From the NCBI GenBank assembly GCA_019639135.1, contig JAHBSL010000020.1, forward strand, positions 22,797 through 86,796: a DNA stretch of 64,000 nucleotides, given 5' to 3'. The notes under the pieces are model-generated. The model made no database searches. It saw only the letters and a list, made by a program, of their open reading frames with translations, and was not told the DNA's origin. Made by a program: the position numbers and the translations under genes. The stretch comes from Acidobacteriota bacterium (GTDB lineage: Bacteria; Acidobacteriota; Blastocatellia; Pyrinomonadales; Pyrinomonadaceae). Shown piece after piece: positions 15,562-24,235 of the stretch (positions are counted from its first letter, which is position 1; every line of letters begins with the position of its first letter).

Positions 15562-18237
15562 ATGCTACACGCTACCATCAACGGCAACACCCGCGAATTC
15601 GCCGAGGGCACGACCATCCTCGCCGCTGCAAATCAATGCGGCTTTTCCATTCCCACGCTGTGCGACGACCCGCGGCTAAAGCCCGCCGGTGCCTGTCGCC
15701 TTTGCCTTGTGGATGTCGAGGGTTCGCTGCGTGAAACGCCATCTTGTGCGGTCGAGATCTCAGACGGGATGACGGTCGAGACGCACTCCGCCGAGGTCGA
15801 GGCCGGCCGGCTGATGAACCTGAAAATGCTTGCCCGCACCTATCCGGCCGAGGCGTTCGAGCAATTTCCTGAGAAGCCCTTTCACCGCATCGCCCGCGAT
15901 TACGGCCTGACCGCGGCCGACTTTGCTCAGAATATCAATGGCCATCTGGTCGATGATTCGCACACTTACATCAAGGTCGATATGTCCCGCTGCATCGATT
16001 GCTATTCGTGCGTCCGTATCTGTGACGAAGTGCAGGGACAGTTCATCTGGCAGGTCGCCGGCCGCGGCGAGGAGTCGTTCATCGTACCTGACAACTTCGG
16101 CCCGTTCGGCGAGAGCAGTTGTGTGTCCTGCGGTGCGTGTTCCGACGTTTGCCCGACCGGGGCACTCGAGGATCGCTCGGTCATCAGCCTCGGCATACCC
16201 GAAAAATGGACCCGAACAACTTGTCCATACTGCGGCACCGGCTGTGAGATGCAGGTCGGCACTCGCGGCGACCAGATCGTTCAGGTCCGCCCGGTGAATG
16301 ACGCACCGGTCAGCAGCGGCCATCTCTGCGTCAAGGGCCGCTATGCTTACGGCTTCGTCGATGCTCCGGACCGCGTCACCGAGCCGATGATCCGCGAGAA
16401 CGGCGAATGGCGAAAGGTCGCCTGGGAAGAGGCGATCGCCTACACCGCAGAAAAGCTGAATGGCTATATCGCCGCCGACGGCCCGGACAGCGTCGCCGTT
16501 CTCGGCTCGGCACGCGCGACCAATGAAGAGAACTACATCGCCCAAAAATTTGCCCGCGTCGCACTCGGCACAAATAACGTCGATTGCTGTGCCCGCGTTT
16601 GCCACACGCCGACCGCCGCAGCGATGAAGATGATGCTCGGCACTGGTGCCGCGACCAATTCCTTTGACGACATCGAGCTTGCCCGCACTATCCTCATCTG
16701 CGGAGCAAACCCGACCGAAAATCACCCGATCCCCGGAGCACGTATCAAGCAAGCCGTCCGTCGGGGTGCAAAGCTGATCATCATCGACCCGCGTCGAACG
16801 GAGCTGACGAAATACGCCGACGTTCACCTGCAGCTCAATGCCGGGACAAACATTCCGCTATTTAATGCACTGGCCCACGCGATCATCGATGAAGGTCTTG
16901 CGGATGAGGATTTCATCCGCGAACGGGTTGATGAGTTTGAGCAGTTCAAGACATTCCTCGCCGATTATTCGCCCGAGGCGGTAGCGGAGGAATGCGGCGT
17001 CGCTGCCGAGGATATCCGCGCCGCCGCACGGCTTTATGCATCCGCAAAGCCCGCGATGTGCTTCCACGGCCTTGGCATGACCGAGCATCTTCAGGGCACC
17101 GAGGGTGTGATGACGGTCGTTAACCTCGCCCTTCTGACCGGCAACATCGGCAAGCCCGGCTCGGGTGTCAACCCGCTCCGCGGTCAAAATAATGTTCAAG
17201 GCTCGGCCCATATGGGCTGCGACCCCGGCATCCTCACCGGCTCTATCGCCGTCGAAGAAGGCCGGCCGCTCTTCGAATCTGTTTGGAATGCACCCGTGCC
17301 CGAGGCCAAAGGCCTGAATCAGCTTCAGATGGTCGATGCTGCCAAGGCCGGGAAACTCAAGGCTCTCTGGACCATCGGCTACGACGTCTTTCTCTCAAAC
17401 GCCAATTCTCACGAAACCGAACGATCACTCGCCGGCCTCGAATTTTGCATCGTTCAGGACCTATTTATGAACGAGACGGCAAAGCGGTTCGCCCACGTAT
17501 TTCTTCCGGCCCAGTCTTCGTTCGAAAAGGACGGGACGTTTATGAACGCCGAACGCCGAATTCAGCGCATCCGCCGAGCCGTAACGCCCCGCGGCAATGC
17601 CCGAAACGACTGGGAGATCGTCTGCGAAGTAGCGAAGGCGATGGGCAAGGCCGAACATTTTGCTTTTGAAAATGTGGAACAGATCTGGGACGAGGTCCGT
17701 GCCGTCTGGCCTGCCGGCCGCGGCATCAGCTACCCGCGGATCGATCAACACGGCTTGCAGTGGCCGTGCCCGGATGAGTCGCACCCCGGAGAAACGGTAC
17801 TGCACGGCGAGAGCTTCTCGCTCGGCAAGCGGGCCTCACTCCGCCGCATCAAGTATCGCCCGACGCCCGAACGTGTGTCCGCCGACTTCCCGTTTTTGCT
17901 AACGACCGGTCGGACGCTTTATCATTTCAACGCGGGTACAATGACGATGCGGACGCCGAACATCGAATTGCTTCCAACGGATGAAATAATGATCTGTAAA
18001 GCCGATGCCGACAGTCTCGGCCTTAGGAACGGTGAGCGGGTGCGAATGGTTAGCGCCCACGGCAACGCTACGCTTCCGGTCAAGATCACCGAAAAGGTTC
18101 GGCCCGGAAAGCTCTTCGCTACGTTCCATGACCCGAAGGTCTTTTTGAACTACGCAACGAGCCCGGTCCGTGACCGCTTTACGCTAGCACCGGAGTTCAA
18201 GGTAACGGCGGTACGGCTCGAAAAGATCGGCGGATAA
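15562..18237 (+). CDS. Formate dehydrogenase catalytic (alpha) subunit, Mo/W-bisPGD, Cys type
   Basis: 891 aa from the ATG at 15562, four bases after an AGGAGG Shine-Dalgarno (15552-15557); the frame is open upstream but unsupported. Order: N-terminal 2Fe-2S ferredoxin domain (Cys cluster around ACRLCLVDVEG), His/Cys cluster, two 4Fe-4S motifs (CIDCYSCVRIC and CVSCGACSDVCPTGA), then the molybdopterin oxidoreductase domain with TTCPYCGTGC. Active-site region CARVCHTPT has Cys where some FDHs have selenocysteine, followed by the conserved His. It would oxidise formate to CO2. It sits between kynU and kmo, next to the KynB-like formamidase that releases formate. No diaphorase subunits are visible nearby, so the electron acceptor is unknown. 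Confidence 0.9.
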   Translation: MLHATINGNTREFAEGTTILAAANQCGFSIPTLCDDPRLKPAGACRLCLVDVEGSLRETPSCAVEISDGMTVETHSAEVEAGRLMNLKMLARTYPAEAFEQFPEKPFHRIARDYGLTAADFAQNINGHLVDDSHTYIKVDMSRCIDCYSCVRICDEVQGQFIWQVAGRGEESFIVPDNFGPFGESSCVSCGACSDVCPTGALEDRSVISLGIPEKWTRTTCPYCGTGCEMQVGTRGDQIVQVRPVNDAPVSSGHLCVKGRYAYGFVDAPDRVTEPMIRENGEWRKVAWEEAIAYTAEKLNGYIAADGPDSVAVLGSARATNEENYIAQKFARVALGTNNVDCCARVCHTPTAAAMKMMLGTGAATNSFDDIELARTILICGANPTENHPIPGARIKQAVRRGAKLIIIDPRRTELTKYADVHLQLNAGTNIPLFNALAHAIIDEGLADEDFIRERVDEFEQFKTFLADYSPEAVAEECGVAAEDIRAAARLYASAKPAMCFHGLGMTEHLQGTEGVMTVVNLALLTGNIGKPGSGVNPLRGQNNVQGSAHMGCDPGILTGSIAVEEGRPLFESVWNAPVPEAKGLNQLQMVDAAKAGKLKALWTIGYDVFLSNANSHETERSLAGLEFCIVQDLFMNETAKRFAHVFLPAQSSFEKDGTFMNAERRIQRIRRAVTPRGNARNDWEIVCEVAKAMGKAEHFAFENVEQIWDEVRAVWPAGRGISYPRIDQHGLQWPCPDESHPGETVLHGESFSLGKRASLRRIKYRPTPERVSADFPFLLTTGRTLYHFNAGTMTMRTPNIELLPTDEIMICKADADSLGLRNGERVRMVSAHGNATLPVKITEKVRPGKLFATFHDPKVFLNYATSPVRDRFTLAPEFKVTAVRLEKIGG

Positions 18238-19653
18238 ATGATGCCTGAGCAAAATGTGACCATTATCGGAGCGGGCCTTGCGGGTTCGCTCCTTTCCATA
18301 TACTTGGCTCGCCGCGGCTTTTCCGTTACGGTCTTCGAGGCTCGCGGCGATATGCGAAAGGAGCGGGTCGAGGCCGGCCGCTCCATCAACCTCGCCCTCT
18401 CGGACCGCGGCATTGCCGCACTCCGCGAGGTCGGGATGGACGCCTTTATGCTCTCCGAGGCCGTGCCGATGCTCGGGCGGATGATCCACTCAGCAACGGG
18501 CGAGCAAAAACTGCTCCCTTACAGCGGCCGCGAGGGCGAATATATCAACTCGGTCTCGCGATCGGGCCTCAACATCGCACTGATGAACGAGGCCGAAAAG
18601 TATCCGAACGTCGCTTTCATTTTCGGTGAACGCTGCACGGATTTCGATACCGCTACAGGCGAAGCGACCTTCGCCAGCGGGCGGACGTTTCGCGGCGATA
18701 CCGTCATCGCGACCGACGGAGCCGGCTCGCCTGTTCGGCAGGCAATGCAGAGGCAGATTCGCGGCTTCGAGTTCTCGTCGCGATTTCTCGACCACGGCTA
18801 CAAGGAACTGCACATCCCGCCCGGGCCCGATAGCTCTTTTTTGCTAGAGAAGAACGCCCTGCATATCTGGCCGCGGCACCGCTTTATGATGATCGCACTG
18901 CCGAACCACGACGGCAGCTTTACATGCACGCTATTTCTAGCCCACAAGTCAGAACCGCTAGCTCCCCTCCGGCCTGAGGAGGAGTGGCCGCAGGCCGGGG
19001 TGGAGGGAGAAGAGGGCGGCCTGTTCGAATGGTCATTCGACGAACTTACCGACGAGGCCTCGGTCCTCGACTTTTTCACCCGCGAGTTTCCCGACGCCGT
19101 TCCGATGATGCCAACGCTCGTCGAGGACTTTTTCGCCAACCCGACCGGACAACTTGGCACCATCAAGTGCTGGCCCTGGAACGCGGGCGGCAAAGCCCTT
19201 CTTCTCGGCGATTCGGCCCACGCGATCGTGCCCTTCTACGGCCAGGGAATGAACTGCGCATTTGAGGACGTCCGAGTGCTGGATACGCTCATCGAAAACG
19301 CCGGCACGCCCGATTGGGAAGCCATCTTCATCGAATACGGCCAACTACGCAAGGTCAACGCCGACGCCATCGCCGACCTTGCCGAAGAAAATTTCTACGA
19401 GATGCGCGACCGCGTTGCGGACCCCGTTTTCCAACGCAAACGCGAGCTAGAAACCCGTCTGGAACAAAACTATCCCGATTATTTTTCGAAATATTCGATG
19501 GTCACCTTCCGCGAAGATATGCCATATTCCGAAGCGCATCGCCGCGGCAACGCCCAGGACGAATTGCTGATGACGCTTTGCTCTTCTGTCGATGACGTAA
19601 GCGAACTCGATCTCGATGAAGTTGCTGAAAGCTTGCGGCTGTTGGAATGTTAG
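18238..19653 (+). CDS. kmo: Kynurenine 3-monooxygenase
   Basis: 471 aa FAD monooxygenase that hydroxylates kynurenine to 3-hydroxykynurenine using NADPH and O2. The FAD GxGxxG is in IIGAGLAGSLLSIYLARRGF, the KMO-type arginine stretch in GRSINLALSDRGIAAL, and the second FAD motif in LLGDSAHAIVPFYGQGMNCAFEDV. The ATG follows the FDH stop directly, so the two genes form an operon. Residues about 242-257 (PLRPEEEWPQAGVEGE) come from an in-frame repeat (18963-19008) between HKSEPLA and the FEWSFDELT segment. The membrane-anchoring tail of the eukaryotic enzyme is absent, as in other bacteria. Confidence 0.94.
   Translation: MMPEQNVTIIGAGLAGSLLSIYLARRGFSVTVFEARGDMRKERVEAGRSINLALSDRGIAALREVGMDAFMLSEAVPMLGRMIHSATGEQKLLPYSGREGEYINSVSRSGLNIALMNEAEKYPNVAFIFGERCTDFDTATGEATFASGRTFRGDTVIATDGAGSPVRQAMQRQIRGFEFSSRFLDHGYKELHIPPGPDSSFLLEKNALHIWPRHRFMMIALPNHDGSFTCTLFLAHKSEPLAPLRPEEEWPQAGVEGEEGGLFEWSFDELTDEASVLDFFTREFPDAVPMMPTLVEDFFANPTGQLGTIKCWPWNAGGKALLLGDSAHAIVPFYGQGMNCAFEDVRVLDTLIENAGTPDWEAIFIEYGQLRKVNADAIADLAEENFYEMRDRVADPVFQRKRELETRLEQNYPDYFSKYSMVTFREDMPYSEAHRRGNAQDELLMTLCSSVDDVSELDLDEVAESLRLLEC
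18963..19008 (+). repeat. In-frame palindromic repeat inside kmo
   Basis: TCCCCTCC at the left pairs with GGAGGGA at the right end, and GGCCTG/CAGGCC form an inner stem. On the minus strand it reads CACCCCGGCCTG...CCACTCCTCC, the same layout as the repeat inside the dehydrogenase gene at 3268-3320. It is translated without a stop. Confidence 0.8.
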
Positions 19654-19691
19654 CTGTTAGCTCTCCGGCTAAATGCTTATGGCTAACAGCT
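19652..19691. other. Hairpin between kmo and the KynB-like gene
   Basis: AGCTGTTAGC (19652-19661) is perfectly complementary to GCTAACAGCT (19682-19691) with a 20-base loop. It begins at the kmo stop and covers the first in-frame ATG of the next gene (19673), which favours the ATG at 19709 as the true start. It uses the same AGCTGTTAGCT-type words as the duplication at 2061-2226. Confidence 0.7.
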
Positions 19692-19708
19692 TAAAGCTCG
19701 ATACAAAA

Positions 19709-20524
19709 ATGACGTTCGATATCTCAATTCCGCTAAAGTTTAACGGCACGCAGCCGAATGCATATGGCGTCGATCGGGCGCGGTCGGAGCCCGTTCGTGC
19801 CGGCAGCCTCGTTGGCGATACGCGGATGGGCGGAAGCGTCAATTTCGAGCAATACACTTTCATCCCGCATTGCAACGGCACCCACACCGAATGCGTCGGC
19901 CACATCACCAACGAACGCATCTCAGTCCGCGATTGCCTGACCGAAATCCTGATCCCCGCTGTCTTGATCTCAGTCGAGCCGTCAGAACCACCTGTGTCAG
20001 CGGGCGGCCAACTTTTGTCGGAACCGCCTGTGTCAGCGGACAGCCAGTTTGCCAACGACAAAGTCGTCTCCAAAGACTCCCTATTCGAACGTCTCGCGTC
20101 TGTTGAAGATGATATTCCGCATTCCGCATTCCGAATTCCGCATTCAAAGGCCCTCATCGTCCGCACCCTGCCAAACACCGACGCAAAACTCTCAGCCGAA
20201 TATGGCGAGGCCAACATTCCGCCTTATTTCACCGCTGACGCAATGCGGCTGATCGTCGAACACGGATTCACACACTTGCTCGTCGATATGCCCTCGATCG
20301 ACCGGATCTTCGACGACGGCAAGCTCATCAACCATCGAATTTTTTGGAATGTTGAGGAAGGGAGTTTTGAAACGAACCCGGAAACGCGGATGAACTCGAC
20401 CATCACCGAATTGATCTACGTCCCAAACGAGATTCCCGATGGCGAGTACTTGCTAAATCTTCAGATCGCCCCGTTCGACTCCGACTGCGCCCCAAGCCGG
20501 CCCTTACTTGTTTCCGCACGGTAA
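19709..20524 (+). CDS. Cyclase-family protein, probable kynurenine formamidase (KynB-like)
   Basis: 271 aa from 19709 (MTFDISIPLKFNG); an upstream ATG at 19673 lies in a hairpin. The PF04199 metal-binding motif appears as PHCNGTHTECVGH, the counterpart of the HxGTHxD signature, and DMPSIDR is in the expected second region. KynB hydrolyses N-formylkynurenine to kynurenine and formate. The role is inferred from the kmo/kynU/FDH context; the family also contains other cyclases. Two in-frame repeats lie in the middle: a 12-residue unit (SEPPVSAGGQLL / SEPPVSADSQFA) at about 91-114 and an ATTCCGC-based repeat coding IPHSAFRIPHS at about 136-146. Confidence 0.78.
   Translation: MTFDISIPLKFNGTQPNAYGVDRARSEPVRAGSLVGDTRMGGSVNFEQYTFIPHCNGTHTECVGHITNERISVRDCLTEILIPAVLISVEPSEPPVSAGGQLLSEPPVSADSQFANDKVVSKDSLFERLASVEDDIPHSAFRIPHSKALIVRTLPNTDAKLSAEYGEANIPPYFTADAMRLIVEHGFTHLLVDMPSIDRIFDDGKLINHRIFWNVEEGSFETNPETRMNSTITELIYVPNEIPDGEYLLNLQIAPFDSDCAPSRPLLVSAR
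19981..20050 (+). repeat. Two tandem 36-base units in frame in the KynB-like gene
   Basis: GTC(A/G)GAACC(A/G)CCTGTGTCAGCGG begins at 19981 and again at 20017. The 36-base period is exactly 12 codons, so any copy-number change keeps the frame. The unit resembles intergenic repeats by its CCGCTGACACAGG core. Confidence 0.85.
20114..20145 (+). repeat. In-frame ATTCCGC tandem repeat in the KynB-like gene
   Basis: Four near-identical units (ATTCCGC, ATTCCGC, ATTCCGA, ATTCCGC) form a 7-base tandem run; this GCGGAAT pattern is normally found between genes. It is translated as IPHSAFRIPHS just before the ALIVRTLPN strand. Confidence 0.8.
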
Positions 20525-20549
20525 AAATCTACGACGTTGAATTCAATGT

Positions 20550-21317
20550 TTATCGTGGGCGGGAGGTATTCGATATCCCTTTAGCGATGTGAATTTTGTT
20601 CATCGCTAACGCAAGATCTATTAACTCCACAGCTGTGTTCGGAAGTCGCTTTCGAAATTCTCTTGACTCCCCGGGAACCGCTTGAAGGGTCTTCTTCAGT
20701 CGCATGTACGTCGAATTCTCCATTTCGAGGCGGTTTACCTTCTCAGATACAACGATTGACGCAAGTTCGTTGAGTGCCTTCGAGTTCAATTCTTCGATGA
20801 AATCAAAACCTACACGAATGGTTTTGTTCTCGTTAAGTGACCGAAACTGCTTGTCCAGGAATCGGATTCCATAGTCCTTAATGTCCGAGAAGACCTCCGA
20901 CGCACACCGCATGCACACTTCCAGCGAACCGTCATGGAAATAGTACGCTTCTTCATAGGGAATAATGCCAGTTCCCATTTTTACTGAGACTAGATCTGCG
21001 TGGGGATTGATGAGGCCCACATTGTACCCATTGTTGAAAACGAGTTCTGGGTTGAGGCGTGAGGCAACTGAGCAAGAGAATACTCCGCCTTTCAAAGAAA
21101 AGCCCACGTGGAACAGTTCGTTAACCTTGTACTTACGAAACGTCCTTTGCCGACGAAATGTGTAAAAGCCTTGTCTATAATCCAAAAACTCAAAGTCGGG
21201 AATCGTTGTTTTGGCAAGATCTAAAAGTATCCCTCGAATTTCTCCCCGTTTTAGGGCTCTAGTATCCGGTAGGGATGACGAGCTTTCTTTTTGCTTGAAT
21301 TTATTCAGGAGTTTCAC
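20550..21317 (-). CDS. Hypothetical protein
   Basis: 255 aa, no family recognised. It is a soluble, mixed alpha/beta protein with no signal peptide; a central region reads FYTFRRQRTFRKYKVNELFHVGFSLKGG, and a CMRC pair lies near residue 140. Its first bases overlap the end of the TIGR01777-type gene (stop 21314), so it could be the last cistron of the operon that starts at 24167. Its DNA looks richer in A+T than its neighbours, suggesting a later arrival. The start is uncertain. Confidence 0.6.
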   Translation of the reverse strand: MKLLNKFKQKESSSSLPDTRALKRGEIRGILLDLAKTTIPDFEFLDYRQGFYTFRRQRTFRKYKVNELFHVGFSLKGGVFSCSVASRLNPELVFNNGYNVGLINPHADLVSVKMGTGIIPYEEAYYFHDGSLEVCMRCASEVFSDIKDYGIRFLDKQFRSLNENKTIRVGFDFIEELNSKALNELASIVVSEKVNRLEMENSTYMRLKKTLQAVPGESREFRKRLPNTAVELIDLALAMNKIHIAKGISNTSRPR

Positions 21318-22213
21318 TCAACTGCTTTCTCCAGTGCTAACTTCAACTCCGGATACTCAAACTCAAATCCCGCATCCTCAAGCCGCTTTGGCAGAACCTT
21401 TGTTGAATCGAGCAACAACGCGTCGCCCATTTCGCCGAAGATCATCCCGACGGCAAATTCCGGGAGCGGAAGAAACGTTGGCCGGTAGAGCACCTCGCCG
21501 AGCGTTTTGGTAAATTGCTCGTTCGTCGCAGGGTTGGGCGAGGTCAGGTTCACCGCCCCGCGCATCTTTTCGTTCTCGAGAACAAACAGCATCGCCCGTA
21601 TCTGATCCGCTAGCGAGATCCAACTCATCCACTGCTTGCCCGAGCCGACCACGCCGCCGACGCCCATCTTGAACGGCAGAAGCATCGTTCCGAGCGCTCC
21701 GCCGTCCTTCGATAGCACGATGCCCGTGCGAAGCAGAACTGTACGAATGCCGAGATCCTCGGCTCGCCGCGATTCGGCTTCCCAGTCGCGGCAAACCTCC
21801 GGGAAAAAGCCCTCGCCCGCCGGGCTTGCCTCGGTCATTTCGTCATCGCCGCGGTTGCCGTAAAAGCCGATCGCCGAGCCGGCAATGAATGCTTTCGGCC
21901 GGTTCTTGAGCTTGTTAAATGCATCGATCAGCGTCCGCGTCCCAAGCACGCGGCTGTCGCGGATGGCCTTCTTTTTCTCCTCCGTCCAGCGAAGCCCGGC
22001 GACGTTCTCACCCGCAAGGTGGATCACCGCGTCAAGCCCTTCGAGCCGCTCGAGGTCCTCGTCTCGAAAGCCTTCCTCGACCGTCCACTTGAAGTGCCGA
22101 TCGTCCTTAGGTTCGCTCCGCGAGGCAAGCAAAAGCTCCCAGCCTTTTTGCTTCAGGGCCGCTTGAAGCGCTTTGCCGATCAGCCCGCTCGCTCCCGTGA
22201 TAAGTGCTTTCAT
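21314..22213 (-). CDS. TIGR01777 family SDR epimerase/oxidoreductase (YfcH-like)
   Basis: 299 aa extended short-chain dehydrogenase fold. The nucleotide-binding motif is TGASGLIGKALQAALKQKGW at the N-terminus, with VIHLAGENVAGLRW, GSAIGFYGNRGDDEMTE and the family's C-terminal DUF1731-like segment (LPLPEFAVGMIFGEMGDALLLDSTKVLPKRL). The substrate is unknown for the family. The gene starts five bases after the stop of the cytochrome c gene, in an operon with it and the acyl-CoA ligase. Confidence 0.92.
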   Translation of the reverse strand: MKALITGASGLIGKALQAALKQKGWELLLASRSEPKDDRHFKWTVEEGFRDEDLERLEGLDAVIHLAGENVAGLRWTEEKKKAIRDSRVLGTRTLIDAFNKLKNRPKAFIAGSAIGFYGNRGDDEMTEASPAGEGFFPEVCRDWEAESRRAEDLGIRTVLLRTGIVLSKDGGALGTMLLPFKMGVGGVVGSGKQWMSWISLADQIRAMLFVLENEKMRGAVNLTSPNPATNEQFTKTLGEVLYRPTFLPLPEFAVGMIFGEMGDALLLDSTKVLPKRLEDAGFEFEYPELKLALEKAVE

Positions 22214-22217
22214 GTTC

Positions 22218-22568
22218 TTATTGCCCTCGCAGGTCGCGTTTAACCAGTTCGACCAACAGCCGCATCTCCCGTTCGCTCAATTGCCGCCGAAAGCCGACCA
22301 TCCCGTTGCCGCCATTGGCTATCTGGTCGTAGATCTGGTTCTCCGTCTTCGCCTTGAACTCACCTTCCCTTAGGCTCGGGACCCGCGTGCCGTCATCGAG
22401 TGTCTTCCCGTCGCCTTCGGGGCCGTGGCAGATCGCGCAATTCTGGCGATAAAGCGAAGCCTCATATGCTTTGCTTTCACCGATCATATATCGTCCGCCG
22501 CCTCCGAAACACCCTGCCAGCCCGATGGCCGCAAACACCACGACCGCAAACAACTTCGCTCTCGGCAT
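22218..22568 (-). CDS. Cytochrome c lipoprotein
   Basis: 116 aa. A signal sequence ending in the lipobox-like LAGC (MPRAKLFAVVVFAAIGLAGCFG) points to a lipid-anchored exported protein. A single haem-binding CAICH motif lies near residue 44, and the GGNGMVGF segment supplies the likely distal Met ligand, as in small class I c cytochromes. It would carry electrons at the outer face of the membrane; the partner is unknown. Its ATG follows the stop of the acyl-CoA ligase with no gap (TAG then ATG), so translation is coupled. Confidence 0.9.
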   Translation of the reverse strand: MPRAKLFAVVVFAAIGLAGCFGGGGRYMIGESKAYEASLYRQNCAICHGPEGDGKTLDDGTRVPSLREGEFKAKTENQIYDQIANGGNGMVGFRRQLSEREMRLLVELVKRDLRGQ

Positions 22569-24167
22569 CTAGTGTCCCGCCACCTCTTCCTTGAGCGCAC
22601 GCTTAAAGATCTTGCCCGTCGCCCCGATCGGCAGGCTGTCGCGAAACTCCACGTACCGCGGATACTTGTTCGCCGCAAATTGCTCGCGGCACCAGTCGAT
22701 GAACGCCGCATCCGAAAGCTGCGCGCCATCCTTCAGCACCAGATAAGCTTTCACTTCCTCGCCGAGCCGTTCGTCCGGCACGCCGATTACCGCACAAAGC
22801 GAAACAGCCGGATGCGTCATTATCACTTCCTCAAGCTCCCGCGGATAAATATTGTAGCCGCCGCGGAGGATCATGTCCTTCTTGCGGTCAACGATGGCGA
22901 GATACCCGTCTTCGTCCATGATGCCGATATCGCCCGTGTGGAACCAGCCATTGCGGAAGGCCTCGGCCGTCGCTTCGGGCCGTTTGTAGTAGCCTTTCAT
23001 GACGTTCGCACCGCGGATCACGACCTCGCCCCGCTCGCCTCGCGGAACTTCTTTATCTTCATCGTCAAAGCACCGGACGTCCACGCCAAAGATCGCCTGG
23101 CCGACCGTGCCCGGCTTTGAGGCCTTCTCGAAATGGTTAAAACACGCTAACGGTGAGGTCTCCGAAAGCCCGTAGCCTTCCATCACGCGAACACCGAACT
23201 TTTCCTCAAAGCCTTTCATCACCTCGACCGGCATCGGAGCTCCTCCCGACGAACAGACCTTCATCGTTTCCTTGATACCGCTGATGTCAAAGCCCGTCTC
23301 CTCGGCAAATTTTAGAAGAGCCCAATACATCGTCGGCACACCGACCCAGAAATTCACACGCTCCTTCGCCATCGTCTCAAGCGTCGCCTGCGGCTCGAAC
23401 CGCGGCAGCAGTACAACGCGGTGGCCGGCATAGATCTGCGTGTTCATCTGCACGGTCTGCCCGGTCGTGTGGAATAGCGGCAGCGTGATCAGGCACGTCT
23501 TCTGTTCGCCATCCGTGAAATCAAGCATCGGCAGATGGACGAGGAACGTCGTCACGACGTTCGTGTAGAGATTGAAATGCGTCAGCTCGGCTCCCTTCGG
23601 CTGGCCGGTCGTGCCGGAGGTGTAAAGTATCGCCGCCGTATCGTGCGGTGCGGTCGGATAGGTCTCGAACGTGTCCGGCTGCGTAAAGATCACCTGCCCA
23701 AGCGTCTTGTGCTCCGGAAACGGGCTCGCACCCGCCGGGTCTTTCGTCATTACGATCAGGTCCTTGCAGCTCTCGACCTGGTCGAAACCGCCCTTCACTG
23801 CCTGTCCGAGCGGCAGTTCGTGGGTACCCTCGAAAACGAACACGGCCTTCGCGTCAGAGTCCGCCAGATGATAGGCAACTTCCCTCGGCTTAAAAAGCAC
23901 GCTGAGCGGCACTACGGCCGCACCGGCCTTCAGAATGCCGTAATAGACCATCGGAAAATAAGGGATGTTCGGGCAGCTCAATGCGACCTTGTCGCCATGG
24001 CCGATACCCATTGCCGTCAATGCATTAGCGACCTTGTTCGCCATCGCGTTGAGCTGGCCGTAGGGCATCCGCATTTCGCTCCAGACTATCGCCTCTTTCT
24101 GCGGGGCAAGCTTCGCGTGGTGGTCCAGCATCGAAGCCAGGTTCAGTGTCGTGGCTGAATATTCCAT
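22569..24167 (-). CDS. Long-chain acyl-CoA ligase (AMP-forming)
   Basis: 532 aa ANL-superfamily enzyme that activates a carboxylic acid with ATP and CoA. Visible motifs are the P-loop ILYTSGTTGQPKGAEL, the aromatic motif VMEGYGLSETSP, the hinge VDRKKDMILRGGYNIYPRELEE and the catalytic Lys near the end (GATGKIFKRALKEE). The size and motif set fit FadD-like medium/long-chain ligases; the exact substrate cannot be read. It is first in an operon with the cytochrome c lipoprotein and the TIGR01777 protein. Confidence 0.92.
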   Translation of the reverse strand: MEYSATTLNLASMLDHHAKLAPQKEAIVWSEMRMPYGQLNAMANKVANALTAMGIGHGDKVALSCPNIPYFPMVYYGILKAGAAVVPLSVLFKPREVAYHLADSDAKAVFVFEGTHELPLGQAVKGGFDQVESCKDLIVMTKDPAGASPFPEHKTLGQVIFTQPDTFETYPTAPHDTAAILYTSGTTGQPKGAELTHFNLYTNVVTTFLVHLPMLDFTDGEQKTCLITLPLFHTTGQTVQMNTQIYAGHRVVLLPRFEPQATLETMAKERVNFWVGVPTMYWALLKFAEETGFDISGIKETMKVCSSGGAPMPVEVMKGFEEKFGVRVMEGYGLSETSPLACFNHFEKASKPGTVGQAIFGVDVRCFDDEDKEVPRGERGEVVIRGANVMKGYYKRPEATAEAFRNGWFHTGDIGIMDEDGYLAIVDRKKDMILRGGYNIYPRELEEVIMTHPAVSLCAVIGVPDERLGEEVKAYLVLKDGAQLSDAAFIDWCREQFAANKYPRYVEFRDSLPIGATGKIFKRALKEEVAGH

Positions 24168-24235
24168 CGTTTTGTCGTTCTGTTTACTCTCGAAATTTCT
24201 AAGAATGATACCCGCAAACTGTTGAATTATCTACT

